A stretch of DNA of 64,000 nucleotides, from assembly GCF_011386835.1 (NCBI RefSeq), contig NC_088804.1, positions 36,319,549-36,383,548 of the forward strand, read 5' to 3'. The notes beneath the pieces are model-generated. The model was not told the DNA's origin. It saw only the letters and a list, made by a program, of their open reading frames with translations, and searched no databases. Positions 34,559 to 48,019 of this stretch are shown here, piece by piece (positions within the stretch are counted from its first letter, which is position 1; each line of letters begins with the position of its first letter). The DNA comes from Chrysemys picta bellii. Its lineage: Eukaryota; Chordata; Testudines; Emydidae. The position numbers and the translations under genes were made by a program.

Positions 34559-35220
34559 CAAGGAGGAGACACGATTACATAAAGAGGACAGGGATCAAAT
34601 GTTCTCATTAATCAGTCAGTACCGAACAAGAAATAATGGACTTAAGCTTCAGACTAGAACGTTTGTATATTAGGAAAATCTTTTGATCTAGAAGAACAGC
34701 TCAGCAATATAAGAAGTTGCGGAGAGGAGGAGTGGAATTGGCCATCACTGGAGCTACCCCGAGTAATACTTGACACTGATCTGTCAGGAATAATTCGATC
34801 ATTCTTGCCATAAATCAAGGGGGTGAGTTGACAGGAACATGGTCTCCTGCAACATACAGTGTTACGAAGTGTCCACATGACTTTTTCAAAGTATTTAACA
34901 GCATTTTTACATAAGTGGCGTACATTTCTTTGTTTGTGTGTGGGCCATCTGTGTATGCAAAACCCACATTTGTGCATCAAAACAGGCATGGCGAAGTAGG
35001 ATGTTTTTTTGGTGAAAGCAGATGAGGTGGGAAATCGGGAAACCTGGAATGTGTTCCTGCTTCGGCTACAGACTTCCTGTGCAGCTTTAAGGGAGTCATT
35101 AGGGCCTAGATCCTCAAAGGTAATTATGATTTCAACAGAGCTTATGTACCTAAATATCTTTGAGGATCTATTCTGAGGCGCCTAATACTCAAAACCCAGC
35201 CTTTACTCTGCCTGAGCATA
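34559..35220. other. non-coding DNA
   Basis: Nothing recognised. The 111-codon minus open frame at 34654-34989 has no domain. Confidence 0.4.
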
Positions 35221-35224
35221 CAAC

Positions 35225-35400
35225 TGGCATTAGCATGGGAGTCAAGAGACCCAGTCCCAATCTTGGTTCTTCCAGTGACCTATTGGGTGACCTTGGGCAT
35301 ATCCCTTTGCCTCTCTGGGAATAATGATACTTCCTTCCTTTGTAAAGAGCTTTGTGATCTTACAGATGAAGAGTGATATATAAAAGATATTTTATCAACA
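35225..35400 (+). repeat. MIR/CORE-SINE
   Basis: In MIR sense order: GGGAGTCAAGAGACCCAGTC, CAGTGACCTATTGGGTGACCTTGGGC, CTTTGCCTCTCTGGG, then AAAGAGCTTTGTGATCTTAC. Diverged and truncated. Confidence 0.75.
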
Positions 35401-36714
35401 ACAATAATAATGAATACCCATCACCATACCTTCTACAACTGAAAATTCCATCATCCTTATGTGCAGATGTTAGAAGCTTTCATCTGCACATGCAGGTGAA
35501 AGTGTTACAAAAGGATGTGTGCAGGGTCCTTTTTATGACCCTAACTCCAGCCAGACTGACCCCACTGAAAATCCTTGCCCCTCAATTATCTCATAACTCA
35601 CAGGGATTTGTGAGGCTAAACTCATTACTCTTATTCAAATAGTACCTTGCATTTATATTACACCTTCTATCATAATATTATTAAATTTGTTAGTCAAAAG
35701 TGCACTAATCTAGCTGGCACTTAAATGCCTTTTTGCTTGTTGCAAATAAGGATACTGCCTAGGGTCACAAGAAATGTTGAGTGAAAAATTAGAAATCTGC
35801 TGCCTGAAATTTTGACCCAATATGTCCATTCTACACTGGAACTTAATTATAAAACCCCCAGCTAGAATTCCCCTTTAATGTGGTAAATATTCCTGGATTC
35901 CCAAATTAGATTGAGAAAATTAAAGTCAAATTTATTCAGAATATTTAATATTAAAGACAGAGCAGAGGAGACTGCAACATGCTATGTACATGCCATGTCA
36001 ATATTTGCACCGCACAATTCTTTCTTTGCCGATTAGAATCTGTGAACACGGTAGGTAACTTGGGTTGAATCACCACCAGAGCATCTCTCTTTCTGGGAGG
36101 AACTGCAGTATTTTAATTAGCTACCCAATTAGTAGCCAAGGTGTGATCTCTGATTACTCATCTAGTATTCAGCAAGTGTAGTTCCACTAAACTTTTAATC
36201 AGGGATGAGTCTCTCCAGGAGCTGAAGGTCTCCTGAATCTCTTGAACTAATTATGAGGTCTGGAAACTCCACTAGTTCCTGACCCCTGAAATTTAGCTTC
36301 CTTTCTTCCCCACAAGATGATTCCATTGTTTCTTCCCTAAAAGCTAGCTAGCTCAGCTAAAACTATGCTCTGTATTAAATTTCTCTCTAGCTGGAAAAAA
36401 TGTTAAGCAACAACAAGTGATGCCCCATAAATGCTGCTACAATTATATTTGCACATAATAGTTATTTTTGCTTTAAACTTTTTTCTCCCTTCCTTGTGTG
36501 TCCCACTAACCCTTCACAATCTGTCTGTAGTTGTTGATATCCCTCTGACGGCACTCTAGTCCATTTGATGCCAATGGGACTTAAGCACAGGTTTGTTTAA
36601 AGGTTTAATATAACCCTTTTATTTAAAGGGATGCATGTAAGCACCGTTGAATTCCAAAGGGACTGGAGCACATGCTTAAAAGTTAAGCATAGGCTGAAGT
36701 GATTTGCTGGATTG
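35401..36714. other. AT-rich non-coding DNA
   Basis: No gene. A run of homeodomain-like ATTA words occurs around 36110-36180 (TTTTAATTAGCTACCCAATTAG). A diverged dispersed repeat with TTTGCTGGATTGGGG is at about 36550-36716. Confidence 0.4.
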
Positions 36715-36790
36715 GGGGCTAGAGAAATTCAGTGACTTGCCCGAGGTGAAAGTCTGCGGTAGTCACTCATTCAAGTCTTTCCCATATCAT
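36715..36790 (-). repeat. possible short MIR relic
   Basis: AGAGAAATTCAGTGACTTGCCCGAGGTGAAAG resembles the MIR complement (TTAAGTGACTTGCCCAAGGTC). Only about 70 bp remain. Confidence 0.4.
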
Positions 36791-36799
36791 TCAAGAATG

Positions 36800-37190
36800 G
36801 GAAAGAACCCAAGCCCTCCTCCTCTGCTCCAGGTTCTGGCTGCCAGCGGTCAAGGGTCTGTTCCCTTCTAGGCCTTAAAGCCTTTCCCTGAGCCCCATCC
36901 TACCCTCCTGGCACCTCCCCTCTCTGCGTTTTCACAGACACACCTCCCTTCTCTCAGGGAGTGACGACAGACTTTCCTAGCAGCCCCTTTCTGCTGCCAA
37001 TTTCCTGCCGTTATAGTCCCAGCCCAGCTCAGTCCTCCTCAGCTGGGCTCCCTCATTCAATCTGGGGATTGCTTAGCCACCTGATTGTCTCTGCTGTGTC
37101 CTGTTGGGTTATCGAGCCCCCTTCTCAGTCTTCATTAACCCTTTCAGGGCAAGTGTGGGCGAAACACCCCTCACAGTGTCCAACAAAATC
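36800..37190. other. CT-rich, LTR-like segment
   Basis: Pyrimidine-rich with CCAGGTTCTGGCTGCC, CTCAGGGAGTGACGACAG, CTGGGCTCCCTCATTC. It shares words with 44000-44620 (CAGGGAGTGAC, CTGCTGCCA/TGTTGCCACC). A diverged LTR is possible but no ends were found. Confidence 0.3.
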
Positions 37191-40100
37191 GCTCAGAGGT
37201 TTTCAGAATTTACCATAAATCCTGCTTTGGGCTGTATTGTCCATGAGCACTTGTATAATCAAGGATCTAATTGCCCACTACCATGTGGAATGCTCCATTT
37301 CCAAAGCTATTAGGGGATCCATAGCTGGACCATAAGACCCAATGTTTAATTATTGTATTTTCTGTGTCTATTTTGTCTGGATACCCAGCAAATTAATTAA
37401 CGGAACAAATAATAAGAAGTACAGTATGCACACAGGAGGACATTTGCCATGATTAATACAAACGTGCCCAATACATTGTATATAGATAAGAGAGCTTCTT
37501 AGCAAAATACTTGTGACACCAAGTTCTATTTCTGCATTTAATGTATCTCATTAAAATATAATATGAGATTTTTCAAACAGCTGTGGCATTCATACAGCAG
37601 TGAAAATGATAGTCCTCAGCAGCTATATAGCCACTTAATAAAAAATGGTATTAACTGTTTATATTGTTCAGCTGGTATGTAAATCAACTCTGTCAACCTT
37701 GGACATTTCAAGTGAGCTAAAATTAGATAAACTTAAGAGATCTATTTGGAATTGGAGGTGGAGGGAGGCATTAGAAATATGTTCAGTGATCCAAAGCCAT
37801 TAAATTAGCCAGCTGGTATCAATTCAAGGAAGTTATAGACGTCGAACAATATTCTTATATTTCCCATTAAGTAATTGCTGTGTTTTACTTTTCAGAAAGA
37901 CCCACTGAAACTCAGAGACGAGCCTTTTGATCACCAAACTGCATCTAAAGTGCTTCGTGCAAATAAGCACAGTAAAAAGCAACTTCTTTTGGTTTATGCA
38001 AATACAAGCAGCTGATTCCCCAACCAGACTCATCTTCTGTAAAATGAGGTCATTCTCTCACTCAGATGAAGAAAGCCACAGCGACCGTCAGTTTTCAGAA
38101 CAAATGACATTTCTCTCAAATAGGTTTCATTAGCCCTTCCATTGCCGTGAGACATTAATTCAATGGAGCTTGATAGTTGTAAGCTACATTCAAGTAAAAG
38201 GTGATTTACTTTCTTAAAGGGACTTCTTTCAGCTGTAAAATTCATAAGACTTTGGTTATAGGACAATATTTTGTTCAGGGTTCTGATTACAGAGTATGAA
38301 GTTAATAATCTATAATCCTGCGAACAACCTTTGTATTCACTTGCTGAATAACTCTTTTCAACTAACATGAATGAGAATTTAGCTTTTAAACTCTTTCCGT
38401 CCATTACTTTAATTGAATTAGTGAGAATTCATTCTTCTGGAATAACTAGTTGCTACAGGAAGTGAGCTGATGATTCAGTAAGTGACACTCTTTCTTCTGA
38501 ATCAGTATTGAGCCAGTTTTCCAATATGCAGCAGGGAATTTTCCTGCTGCATGTGTCTCCTGTGACCACTGTTTCACAAAGTTAGGAGTATTTACCCCAA
38601 TGCGTTGGCCACATGCCAAGTCCAGCAATTACATGGTGCATATGTAAATTCTCCCTCCATCTTCCAAACCCAAAAATGTGACTGGGTTCAAGTCAGTATT
38701 GTTGTGGTGCAGAATTCAGGCCACCTGTCCACATGGGGATTAGATCCCTGATTATATAAAGTGCTTTAGAATCTTTTGGATTTCAAGGTGCTACATTATA
38801 TCAGTGTAGGGCACAATTATGAACTACATGAAACATTTGATATATACAATAAAGCCCACAAATTATGTCAATTTAGTAAATCAGACAAATAAACCAAAAA
38901 ATGCCAAAGGAGACTTTACAATCCTGTTAAAAAGGTCTTAATATCCTTGGAATTTTCACCTTTACTTGAACGGAGCAAGGAGTTTCACCATGATTGGCGG
39001 AGTAGGGATGAAAGAGGCTGAGAGAAGTGAGTTGAAGTAATGGGTGGCTGAGGCAGGCAGAGCAAAGAAGGAAGATGGGATACGTTGAGGAGGAAAGTCA
39101 GGGTGACTGGGGAAGCAGAGAGGGGCAGGGGGGAAGAGATTTTGGTTGTGATTTGGAGGGTAAAGGAGGAGTTTTTTGCAAAACTATACTGCTGGGGCCA
39201 GATCCTGAGGCTGGTTGAATTTGGCACTGCTACATTATGGAGCAAGGCACAGATACATCAGCTATGGATTGGGCCCATGATGTATGAGACTAAAAGGTGA
39301 TTTGGAAGAGTCCATGCCCTATGGTCTGATTCTCAGAGTGCTGTGGCAAAAAAGGGATGGTAGCTTCCATGTGGCTGACCCTGAAGTGGACACTAGAGTG
39401 GGACTCCACTCCTGGAAGGTTGAAGTTTGAGTTTGTTGAACTTCGTGGCCAAAAGTGGAACCTGAACTTCTTCAGATTCACCCATTCCTGCCAAGCATTG
39501 GCCTGATCTAATTGGTTTTGAAATCGAATTTGAAAGACTCCCAGAGGCTTCAAATAAGAGTTTGACCAGGCCCTAACTGAGCAGGAATTCTTGTTGCCAA
39601 ACACACCGAGACTATGCCATTTGCATGGTTCTCAGTTGTGCTATTTGTCATTTCAAGGAAGAAAGACTAGCATGTTTGAAGTAGGATATGTGAGAAAGTT
39701 TCTACATTGATTTATTTGAATGTTTGAATTTTTAACAGGATTATTTCTTACTTTTATTAAAAAACTGTAATGAGATTCTGCTCCTTTTTTTCTGGAAAGG
39801 ACATCTTGGTAACTGCAGTGGTGACTGCATTGTATAGAATTCCTGGAGCAATATTACTGCATAGATTCAACGTGGTATTGCATATTAAACCAGCTTCACC
39901 ATCAGTCAATCATACAAAAGTGTCTACCACACATTCAAGCCTCAGGAAGAATTCATACAAGTGAACTACAATTTTTAGTTCCATGTAAGTTAAGAGCATG
40001 TAGAGGTCAGCGAATCCTAAAAGGTTTAAATGAAGGGAAGGTTTAAATGAAGAGAAAACATCTTAGAGGGCTTAAAAATGTAATAGGAGTAAAACACACA

Positions 40101-42934
40101 CACAAAATACTCCTAACCTCAAGGTAGTGCCTGGGTTTCAAACGGCAGAATCGTGGCCACAGTTAGCAGAGTTGAACTGTTTCTTGATACTCTCGTGATT
40201 ATTCCAGGGATACAAATCAAGGATGTGTACCCACGAGAAACCTTTGACCTAGTAATACATTTAGGGGTGACAGCAAAATGGGCAGTCACAGAGTTACGAG
40301 ACAGTGAAGAACCCTTCGGCAATACTGGATGGTGGAGAAGAATTTGGGCCCTCCTCTTAATGGGTAAACTGCCTTAACATGAGAGTGGGAGCGAATGCCT
40401 TTTATCGAGTGTGGCGACTCCATTTTTTAGCATCTGAGGGGGAAAGTGTTCTAGTTTAATCAGGAGACTGAAAAAATACAATTCTTTCTATTACAAACAA
40501 ATTACAAGTTCTCAGCATTAACTATAAAAATAGGCCTGGTTCCAAATGTCGGATGTGCTGTATTTGTCAGATCCAACTTTCTTTGTGATCACGCTCTATG
40601 TAGTCAAATGGAAAGGGATGATTCTTGGTTATTATAACCCTGATCTAGCAAAGCTTCTAACCAGGGAATTAACCTTTCTCTAATGAGGAATCCCATTGAA
40701 ATCAAAGGGAACACTCAAATGCTTACATATACTTATGTGCTTTGCTGGATTGGAGCCAGAGCACTCAACTCTTTGCAAGATTGAGCTCTATGTCTATTTT
40801 TGTCTACATGTCATCTGCATTGTCATCTCCATTTGCCAACAGTTATCATACAGTGGTATCTGAGATAACCTATTTCCCCCTACACTTAGTACAGGAAATA
40901 ACTACAAGATCTCATCTACCACTGTGGGTGAGCTGTTCACCTTAATGATGGATAGTGTGCACTAAGGAAAGGGATCGATAACCCTGCTTAGTTAATTACA
41001 TTGTGCCAGCCTAAATTCCCCCTTTGCTTCCTTCTTCCCTTTCAAGCCAGATCCGGAGTCAGAATGAGCACCCACAACTTCCACCAAGCTACAGTCAATG
41101 GTAAGTTGTGGGTGATCAGACAATCTCAGAATCAGGCACCTGCTGTCCTGATCTAATGCATACAACTGCCATGTGCTGTTAAGTATTGCTGCACTTCATC
41201 CCAGAGGTGGCTGCACTTCATAGGTGGGTGGCATGATTCCCGTGTATATAATGAGACATTGCAAAGCGTAATTATCATTATTTCTTAAGACATCCTGGTT
41301 AACTACCCCTCTACCGCACTGCCCTTAGCGGCTGACCCAAGAACTCCTGGTTCAGCTTTTGTTCGCAACTTTAAGCCATCATGCCCAGGGTAATTGCAAG
41401 GTTTATTTCTGGCAGCCCTAGCAAAGCATCCTTTGTTATTCATCAGAGTGTCTGAGTGATTATGGAAACCCACTGCAAGCTACAGCCCGGCAGACATGGA
41501 GCTTGGAGCATCTACAGCACTTGCCTCTGAGCACATGGGATGTCAGCAAGCTACCAAACTTCTAGGATTGGTTTACTGGCGCACTCAGAGCGACGCCCTC
41601 TTGTGGAATCAGCGGCAATATTTAGGCGCCTAAATGTGGTTACAAAGTCTAACGTTAGGTTCCCTGGCTTGAAAATTTTAGCCCTAGTTTCTTTGGGGGC
41701 TAGGTACTTGTGCACCCAAAACCCTTCCTGTGCTGGTTCCTATGATGTTGCTGTACATAGAAAGCAAACCTTTTGCAGCAGGGAATTTCCATAGGAAGAA
41801 AATGACTGATGCTATTGCTTTTAAAGGAATATCACTGAGGTGGGATCCCAACTGAGAGAGCCCAATATGTGCAACGCACAACAACTCATGTTTTAAGCAA
41901 GAAGAAGAAAAAGTAATGAGTCCATCAGAAGGCGCTCCAAAGATGCTACTGTACCAGCAATAATTCCTCAAGGTAATTGTCTGGGGCCTTATCTTTAAAG
42001 GCACTTAATGGGATAAGATATGGCTACCTTAGTGGTCACTTCTCCATTCATGAGGCACCCCAGTACTCAACAGGAATGTTATGGATAGCGGAGCCCAGGG
42101 CAAAACTCATGCAAATGTTTTCGGAACAAGCCCAAGTCTGAACATTTTCAGAGCACTGCTGGAATTTATAGTTGCCAGAAGTCTTTTCCTATTTACAAGG
42201 CATAAAGAAATGGTTGAGAGCAGAGTCCTTTATGGACATACTTAACCCAATTTGTAATTTTGCTAGGGTGATGTGGGCATTAGAAATGACACTGGTAGAT
42301 TAGAACTGGTTTTGCTTTATCAATTTGTCTTGGTTTAAAATGAAAATTGAAATCCCCAAATGTAGAGAGACAAAGGCCCAGATCCCCAAAGCTATTTAGA
42401 TACATAACTGCCATTGTGACAGTTATGCGGCTAAATAACCTTTGAGGATCCGGGCCAAAAGGCTTGATCCTTCCTGGTCATGTCCATCAGTTGGCTTTGA
42501 TGGGAACTACATTAGGTCCATATTGTAGAACACTTCTGGATCCTTTTGGGATAAAGCATGCTGAATAAATATGACCAAATATTATAGTAAGAGTCCTCTG
42601 AACAATAGAATACACAATGCAAAAATGAAAGCCAGCAGTCTGTTAATTCTGGGGAACCAAGAAAGATGTAGTTGAAATGACCAAAGTTTCTCAAAAGAAA
42701 CCTAGATCCATGTCAGTTTTTTCAAGCCGGGTAGGAAGCAGCCATGCTAGTTCTTTTGCAAACTGACTGGTGCAGCGGTGACTTAATTTGGCTGATTCTA
42801 TAATTAAGAAAATGCTTAGACTTGTCAGCAGCAATGCAGCCCGTTTGTTCTAGGTTTAAGCTGCATGACTCTGAAGATGGCAATCTTCAAACTCCTGAGC
42901 ATAACACATTAATACCATTGCTAATGCGCTTGTG

Positions 42935-42935
<1 letters not shown>
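37191..42935. other. unique non-coding DNA
   Basis: About 5.7 kb with no recognised gene or bounded repeat. A purine-rich stretch of about 150 bp lies at 39005-39165. A diverged SINE-like tail motif sits near 38760. Open frames here lack domains and splice context. Confidence 0.4.

Positions 42936-42938
<3 letters not shown>

Positions 42939-42970
<32 letters not shown>
42939..42970. repeat. (GT)16 microsatellite
   Basis: Thirty-two bases of perfect GT. It produces a run of valine/cysteine in a spurious open frame. Confidence 0.97.
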
Positions 42971-42974
<4 letters not shown>

Positions 42975-43985
42975 CCATTAAGACAAAAGTGCATCAGAAA
43001 TGGGTGTTATTTTAATGGTCTTTAAATTAGGCTGCCACAGTCTTAAATAAAGAAATATTATCTGAGGGGGGGAGAAATAAGAAAATAGAGAAACTGTTTG
43101 TAAAACATAATTCATATGCCCAAAGGGACATATCATTTTCATATTTTAAATCTGAATGCATTTTAGTTATTTTGTGTTTTCTCAGCAATCAGTTCACATT
43201 ATGAGAATAGGGTAGTATAATTATGGAAATTAAGTACAGATTTCAGTTGAATGAACTCATCAAATGGAATTACAGCCTTTCTAGATTGGTCGTCTGGCTT
43301 TATGTCAGATGATTTGCATAAAACATTTAGCTTAATGAGAAGTAAACAACGAGACTGTGGAATGTATTAACCCAAGGGGGGGTCTGAGCTGACATATAAG
43401 AAATATGTGGTGTTTTGTTTTTTTAAGACACAAAGCAAGCCTTGAGAGCGGATTAGGAACATAAAGGTAATTCTAGTTTAGGCCATAATTCTTCATGAGT
43501 GGTATTTTTCACCACCTACAGTCATACACTGTGAAGTAATCTTTCAGGTTTATTTACGTTCGGTTGCCTGTAAGCAAAATCTGACATAATCTAGTTACCT
43601 TGTCAGATGGCGTGCATGGCTGCAAACGTGTCTTTGTGTTCAGGAGTTGAATTTTCTTCTGGTCAGTGGTCTGGAACCAGCTCAAATTACAGTCCTGGAG
43701 ATCTAGCCATTTATCCATACTCTCCGGAGGGCCCGGTTTTCACAAAAACCTACTTTTGCATCTTTAATCATTAAACTCAGAAATGCTACCATGCAAAGAA
43801 CCTCTATTGGTAGTTAGGTATCGCTAAAAGGCTGCCCATAAATTATATAACGGATTAGGGGGTGGGTTGATCCTTAATTTTGCATGTTTGTTTCAATGTT
43901 ACAAAGTGTTACAAGGGAGTGGGTGGGTCTTGAAAATCACCCAAAGCTGTGTAATGTAATTTATGGAAAGCCCCTAACACATAAT
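42971..43985. other. AT-rich non-coding DNA
   Basis: No gene. The part at 43190-43350 has several TAAT/ATTTGCAT-like words, the look of a conserved enhancer, but nothing can be tested here. Confidence 0.35.
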
Positions 43986-43989
43986 ATTA

Positions 43990-44620
43990 AGGGCTGTGAC
44001 AGGGGTTCTCCACTCACTGCTTGTCGATGCCTTCTCCTGGTCACTCTGGGGATTAGCTCTTAGAGCGACATCCCTTCTCAGGGTTGCCTACCCTCACACC
44101 GTCTCTCTCTCAGGTCTGCAGTTCCTTTCTCATCCCCAGAACTGCAGAGTCCTCTTCATGACACAGCCTTCCAGCTAGGTTACTCAGTGTTTCCCCCTTC
44201 CCAGGGCACTGTCCTTCAATTCTCTGTCACTCCCACAGTGACCCAGGCAGTCTTCCCGGTCACTGCCCCGACGGTCTATGCCATGCCCTTGGTGGCTAGT
44301 AAAATAATCTAGGCCCATCCTCTTCCGGTTCTAGTCCAGGGACCCTCAACCCAGCAGTTCTCCCAGCCCTAAATGCTCCTTCCCTGAACTGCTTCCTACA
44401 ACTCCTAGTTTCCCTCCTTGCCCTGAGTGTACCAGCTCCAAATGCTCCTCCCTCTTCCCAGGGAGTGACTGCTCTTTTCCCAGCAGCAGCCTCTGTCTGT
44501 TGCCACCTTCCTGGCTTTCCCTCCAGGTGCAGCCTATGGAGTTAATAGGCCTACCTGATCACCGTAACCCCTTCCAGTCCTGTGTGGGACTTTCTCTTTC
44601 TGTCTTTCTTTCTCTTCCCC
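43990..44620. other. CT-rich, LTR-like segment
   Basis: GC/CT-rich with CTTTCTCATCCCCAGAACTG, CCAGGGAGTGACTGCTC and a TAGGCCTACCTGATCACC block. It shares short words with 36800-37190. No paired ends or target duplication found. Confidence 0.3.
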
Positions 44621-46345
44621 TGGCAGCCATCTGGTTATGGGCTGGCATTTTCCAGAAAGCCCCCAGCACAGAAGGTGCAGCTCAGAGAGAGGAGGGTAAA
44701 GATGCTTTGAACCATCTTTGTGCTCTCAGGATTCTGGGTTGCTCTAATTTGCAGGAATCTCCTGAGATTTGCCTATGGGCTGCTCTGTAGTCTGGTGCTG
44801 CCCAGAGTCCCCATAGCACCATGGATTGTGGACATTCCTCATCCCAGGCTGCTCCTAGCATGCTCCCCATGCCAAGGCTTGCATTTTGCCACCTGCCACA
44901 ACCCAGCTGCGCATGAAGAATTATACCTTGGCTTTTTGTGGGGTGTTTATGGCTCTTCTGTGCTACCACAGTGGAGTAGACGAGTTGTAGTGTGGGGAGG
45001 CAGAATTCCTCACACACTATTTAGGGTTTCACTAAATTTCATTCCCCTTTAATCCACCACACACACAATTAAATCTCTTTCCAATCTCGGCTCCCTCCAG
45101 CCCAAACCACACACTTTATTACTTGAAGGAAATTTCTCCAACTCGCCTCTAATATCATAACCACCATCGCCACATAAGGAAAACTACCACCCAGCGCTCA
45201 GTGCAGCTAGGACATGAAAAAAGTCCTTGTGCTCAATCTTTCATTTGACCCATGTATGTGAATGTTTCAGAGAACTGCCTACATTAGCTACTAAAGGGGC
45301 TTTTGTAAGTACCATGACAAGCAGTTTGCATAACACACTTTAGATTTAGAAGAATTGAGTATGCTGCTAAGGATGCTAGAGATGCAAATTTTACTGCTTT
45401 TTTGTTTTCCAAAGAAAATCCTTGTGGCAAATTGACTGAAAATAAGTAGATGCACAATCCACCCTTTCATCGATAAGGCAAGGCTTCTATTATGCTTGCC
45501 AGGCACGTGGCAGTATAGGGAGATATTCACTTTCACCATCCCATGATTGTTGGCGACAACATAGAGAAGGAAATTATTAACTCTCAGAGCTGAAAAGCAG
45601 CAGACTGTGCTTAGATTTTAAAATAAAAAATCAGATGGAACTGGAACAATCTAGTTTGCTCTTGCTGCCACCTTCCTTCCTTCTGCAGTCCACCACTCCT
45701 CAAGGTATAAAAAATTGGCCCAAGCTCTGGCGAGCAACGAAGCTGAGTTGGAAGTGGCAATGCAGAAAATCGTTGTTTCTTGTGGCTTGCTGAATGCTGT
45801 AGCAGCACACAGGTAAGAGGTTCCTTGTTGGAGTAAACCAGGGTGTATGAACACACAACTGGTTGCATTAAGGGAAACAAAATGGATCAAATGCGATGTG
45901 ATGTGGGAAATGCAGATCCAACATGAAAAGATGAGCTGTGGCAAATTAAAGCTTCTAGGGTCAATGCTACGTACCCAGAGGTGGCTCCAGAAGGCAGAAA
46001 ACTCAGCAAAAGGTGAACACAAAATGAGAACCTTTGGGCCTACCCTGCTACCATTAAAGTCAATGGGAGTTTGGCTTAACCTACAGCGACAATTAACTGT
46101 AGTGCTCCTCCTTAAATTTTGACCCAGAGCGACCACTGCATCTCCCCTCTAAACTCCCTCATCATTCTGAGCCTGAAACACTCCTGCTGAATGTCACACT
46201 GTAAACCAAAGGTGCCCATCAGTCACTTCCATTAAACAGTGAAGAAACCCCCTTTTCATTGGTGGGTTGTGTTTTAATGTAGGGGGAACTGTGCCGCGAG
46301 TTATTTCTAGGAGAGCTTGATCTTCCTCCCCTGTAATAATAGCAT
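44621..46345. other. non-coding DNA
   Basis: No gene recognised. A diverged member of the GTCAATGGGAGTTTGGC motif family occurs at 46052-46082. Overlapping open frames on both strands at 45.6-46.1 kb are unsupported. Confidence 0.4.
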
Positions 46346-46580
46346 GTGGTAAATCTACACGGCAATTAAAACCCCCCGGCTGGCCCATGCCAGCTGACTG
46401 GTTCACGGGGCTCGGATTAAGGGGCTGCTTAACTGCAGGGTAGACATTCAGGCTCAGGCTGGAGCCCAAGCCCGAACAGCTACACCTCAATTACACAGCC
46501 CCTTCGCCCGAGCCCCCCCGACCCTGAGTCAGCTGGCACACGCCAGCTGCAGGTGTCTAATTGCAGCGTAAACAGAGCCT
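46346..46580. mobile_element. diverged Harbinger MITE
   Basis: Left end TGTGGTAAATCTACACGGC, right end inverted GGCTCTGTTTACGCTGC; compare canonical GGGTATGTCTACAC. The interior is palindromic (CCAGCTGACTGG, GAGTCAGCTGGC, GGCTCAGGCTGGAGCC). The TAA target is no longer visible, so this is older than the copies at 8.3 and 11.3 kb. Confidence 0.65.
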
Positions 46581-46939
46581 GAGATTCAGGGACGCCCTGC
46601 CTGGCCCTCTGCCAGTCACACGAGAATGTTGCTATTCATGGCGGAGCAGTTGCCATGTTCCATCCTAGGAGAGGTTGTGTGTCGGGAGGTGGTGCCTGTA
46701 TGTGTGTAGAAACTGTAAAGCGCTTTGGGATGAAGGGTGATATTCGCTGGAAGACAGTGGGAACAGAGTTTTTCGGGAGTGATTGGCACAGCTGCCCTTC
46801 CTCTTCCCTTACCTCCCCCACCCCCCACATGCTTCCTTTATATCCAGGGGTAATGAAAAAAATCTGCATTTCACACAGTAACTCATCTGCAGAATCATGT
46901 TTCTTTGCATTTGGAGTGCAGCTGTGTGATAACAGCAGC

Positions 46940-47135
46940 TAGCTCTTACGCAGCACTTTTCAGCAGTGGATCTCAAAGCGGGTCAGTAGCATTATCCCCA
47001 CTTTACAGCTGGGGAAACTGAGGCACACATGGGGGTGAAACGACTTGTCCAGGGTCGCCCAGCAGGCCAGTGGCAGAGCCCAGTGCTCAAGTCCCAGTCT
47101 GGTGCTCTATCCATTAGACCACACTGCTCAAAGAT
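46940..47135 (-). repeat. MIR/CORE-SINE
   Basis: The plus strand shows CTTTACAGCTGGGGAAACTG, then AGGCACAC, CAGGGTCGCCCAGCAGGC, CAGTGGCAGAGCCCAGTG, and a block ending TCCATTAGACCACACTGC: the reverse of a MIR nearly to its 5' end. Confidence 0.82.
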
Positions 47136-47385
47136 AGCTTCTTTCTCTTTGCCTTAGTTAACATGTGTGACTCTACTGTAATCCAGCATAACACAGCCAC
47201 TAGCTAGGTCAGAGAATACAAATCATAATGCCTGGGGCTTAATAGACACTTTTCATCCATTGATTACTGTAGTGAGTCGGTGTGGCTCCCCTCCTGCCCA
47301 GAAGAGGGAGCCCACGTGCAGGCACCAGAGTGGGCGGGACCACCACCGCCTGTCCCCGCCCCCCGGAAGTCAAGGGGCGGGACAG

Positions 47386-47398
47386 GAAGTATAAAGGC
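47386..47398 (+). promoter_or_regulatory. LTR TATA box
   Basis: GAAGTATAAAGGC follows a run of GC-box-like CCGCCCCCC and GGGGCGGGAC, the normal layout of an LTR core promoter. It marks the U3/R boundary as about 47420 (inference). Confidence 0.6.
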
Positions 47399-48019
47399 CG
47401 GCCGCCAGAGCTCAGTCTGCGGCCAGCCACCACAGGGAGCAGATGTGCGGCCGGGAGCTCCCGGCCAGGAGACCGTGGAAGACCAAGGCCTGGACCCTAG
47501 CTGGCCCGAGCTACCCCGGGCCCGCTACGAGGAGGAGCCGCCGGAGCCCGTTCACGCCCGCTACTGGGAGAATCCCTGGGAACCGCACCCCACTAACCCT
47601 GAGGGTGAGACTGGACCCGAACCCCTTCGCCCCTGCTGCTATCCAGAGGAGCCGCCTGAGGACCACTGGCCGGACTTCCCAGCAGAGCTACCAGACTTGC
47701 CGCCGAGCCCGGGCAGAGAGGAGCCCATGCAGGTGGACTGGCCCGATCCCGGCGCTACGAACGAGGTAGGCTTTGAGGGGGATCACGGAAGTAGCCCGGG
47801 GGTAGTCGACCCTGGTCCGGCTGCAACTGAGTGTGAGCCTATGTCAGTGTGTTGCGGTCTGGATACCCCACTGACCGGCAGCAACCGCTGTTAGGGCCCC
47901 GGGCTGGAACGCAGTGGAGTGGGTGGGCCTGCGTTCCCCCCTGCCACCCTCCGCTCACGGGTGGCAGGCTTCCCCCTCACCCAGCGCTCGGCTACAGAAG
48001 GCCTAGGCGTACCTTATCT

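Noticed and set aside
42822..43025. Open frame with a valine-cysteine run
   Set aside because: Translation of the GT microsatellite.
47280..47894. 204-codon proline/glutamate-rich open frame as a gene
   Set aside because: It lies inside a solo LTR, begins upstream of the TATA box, and shows no Gag, zinc-knuckle or other motif. GC-rich sequence readily leaves such frames open.
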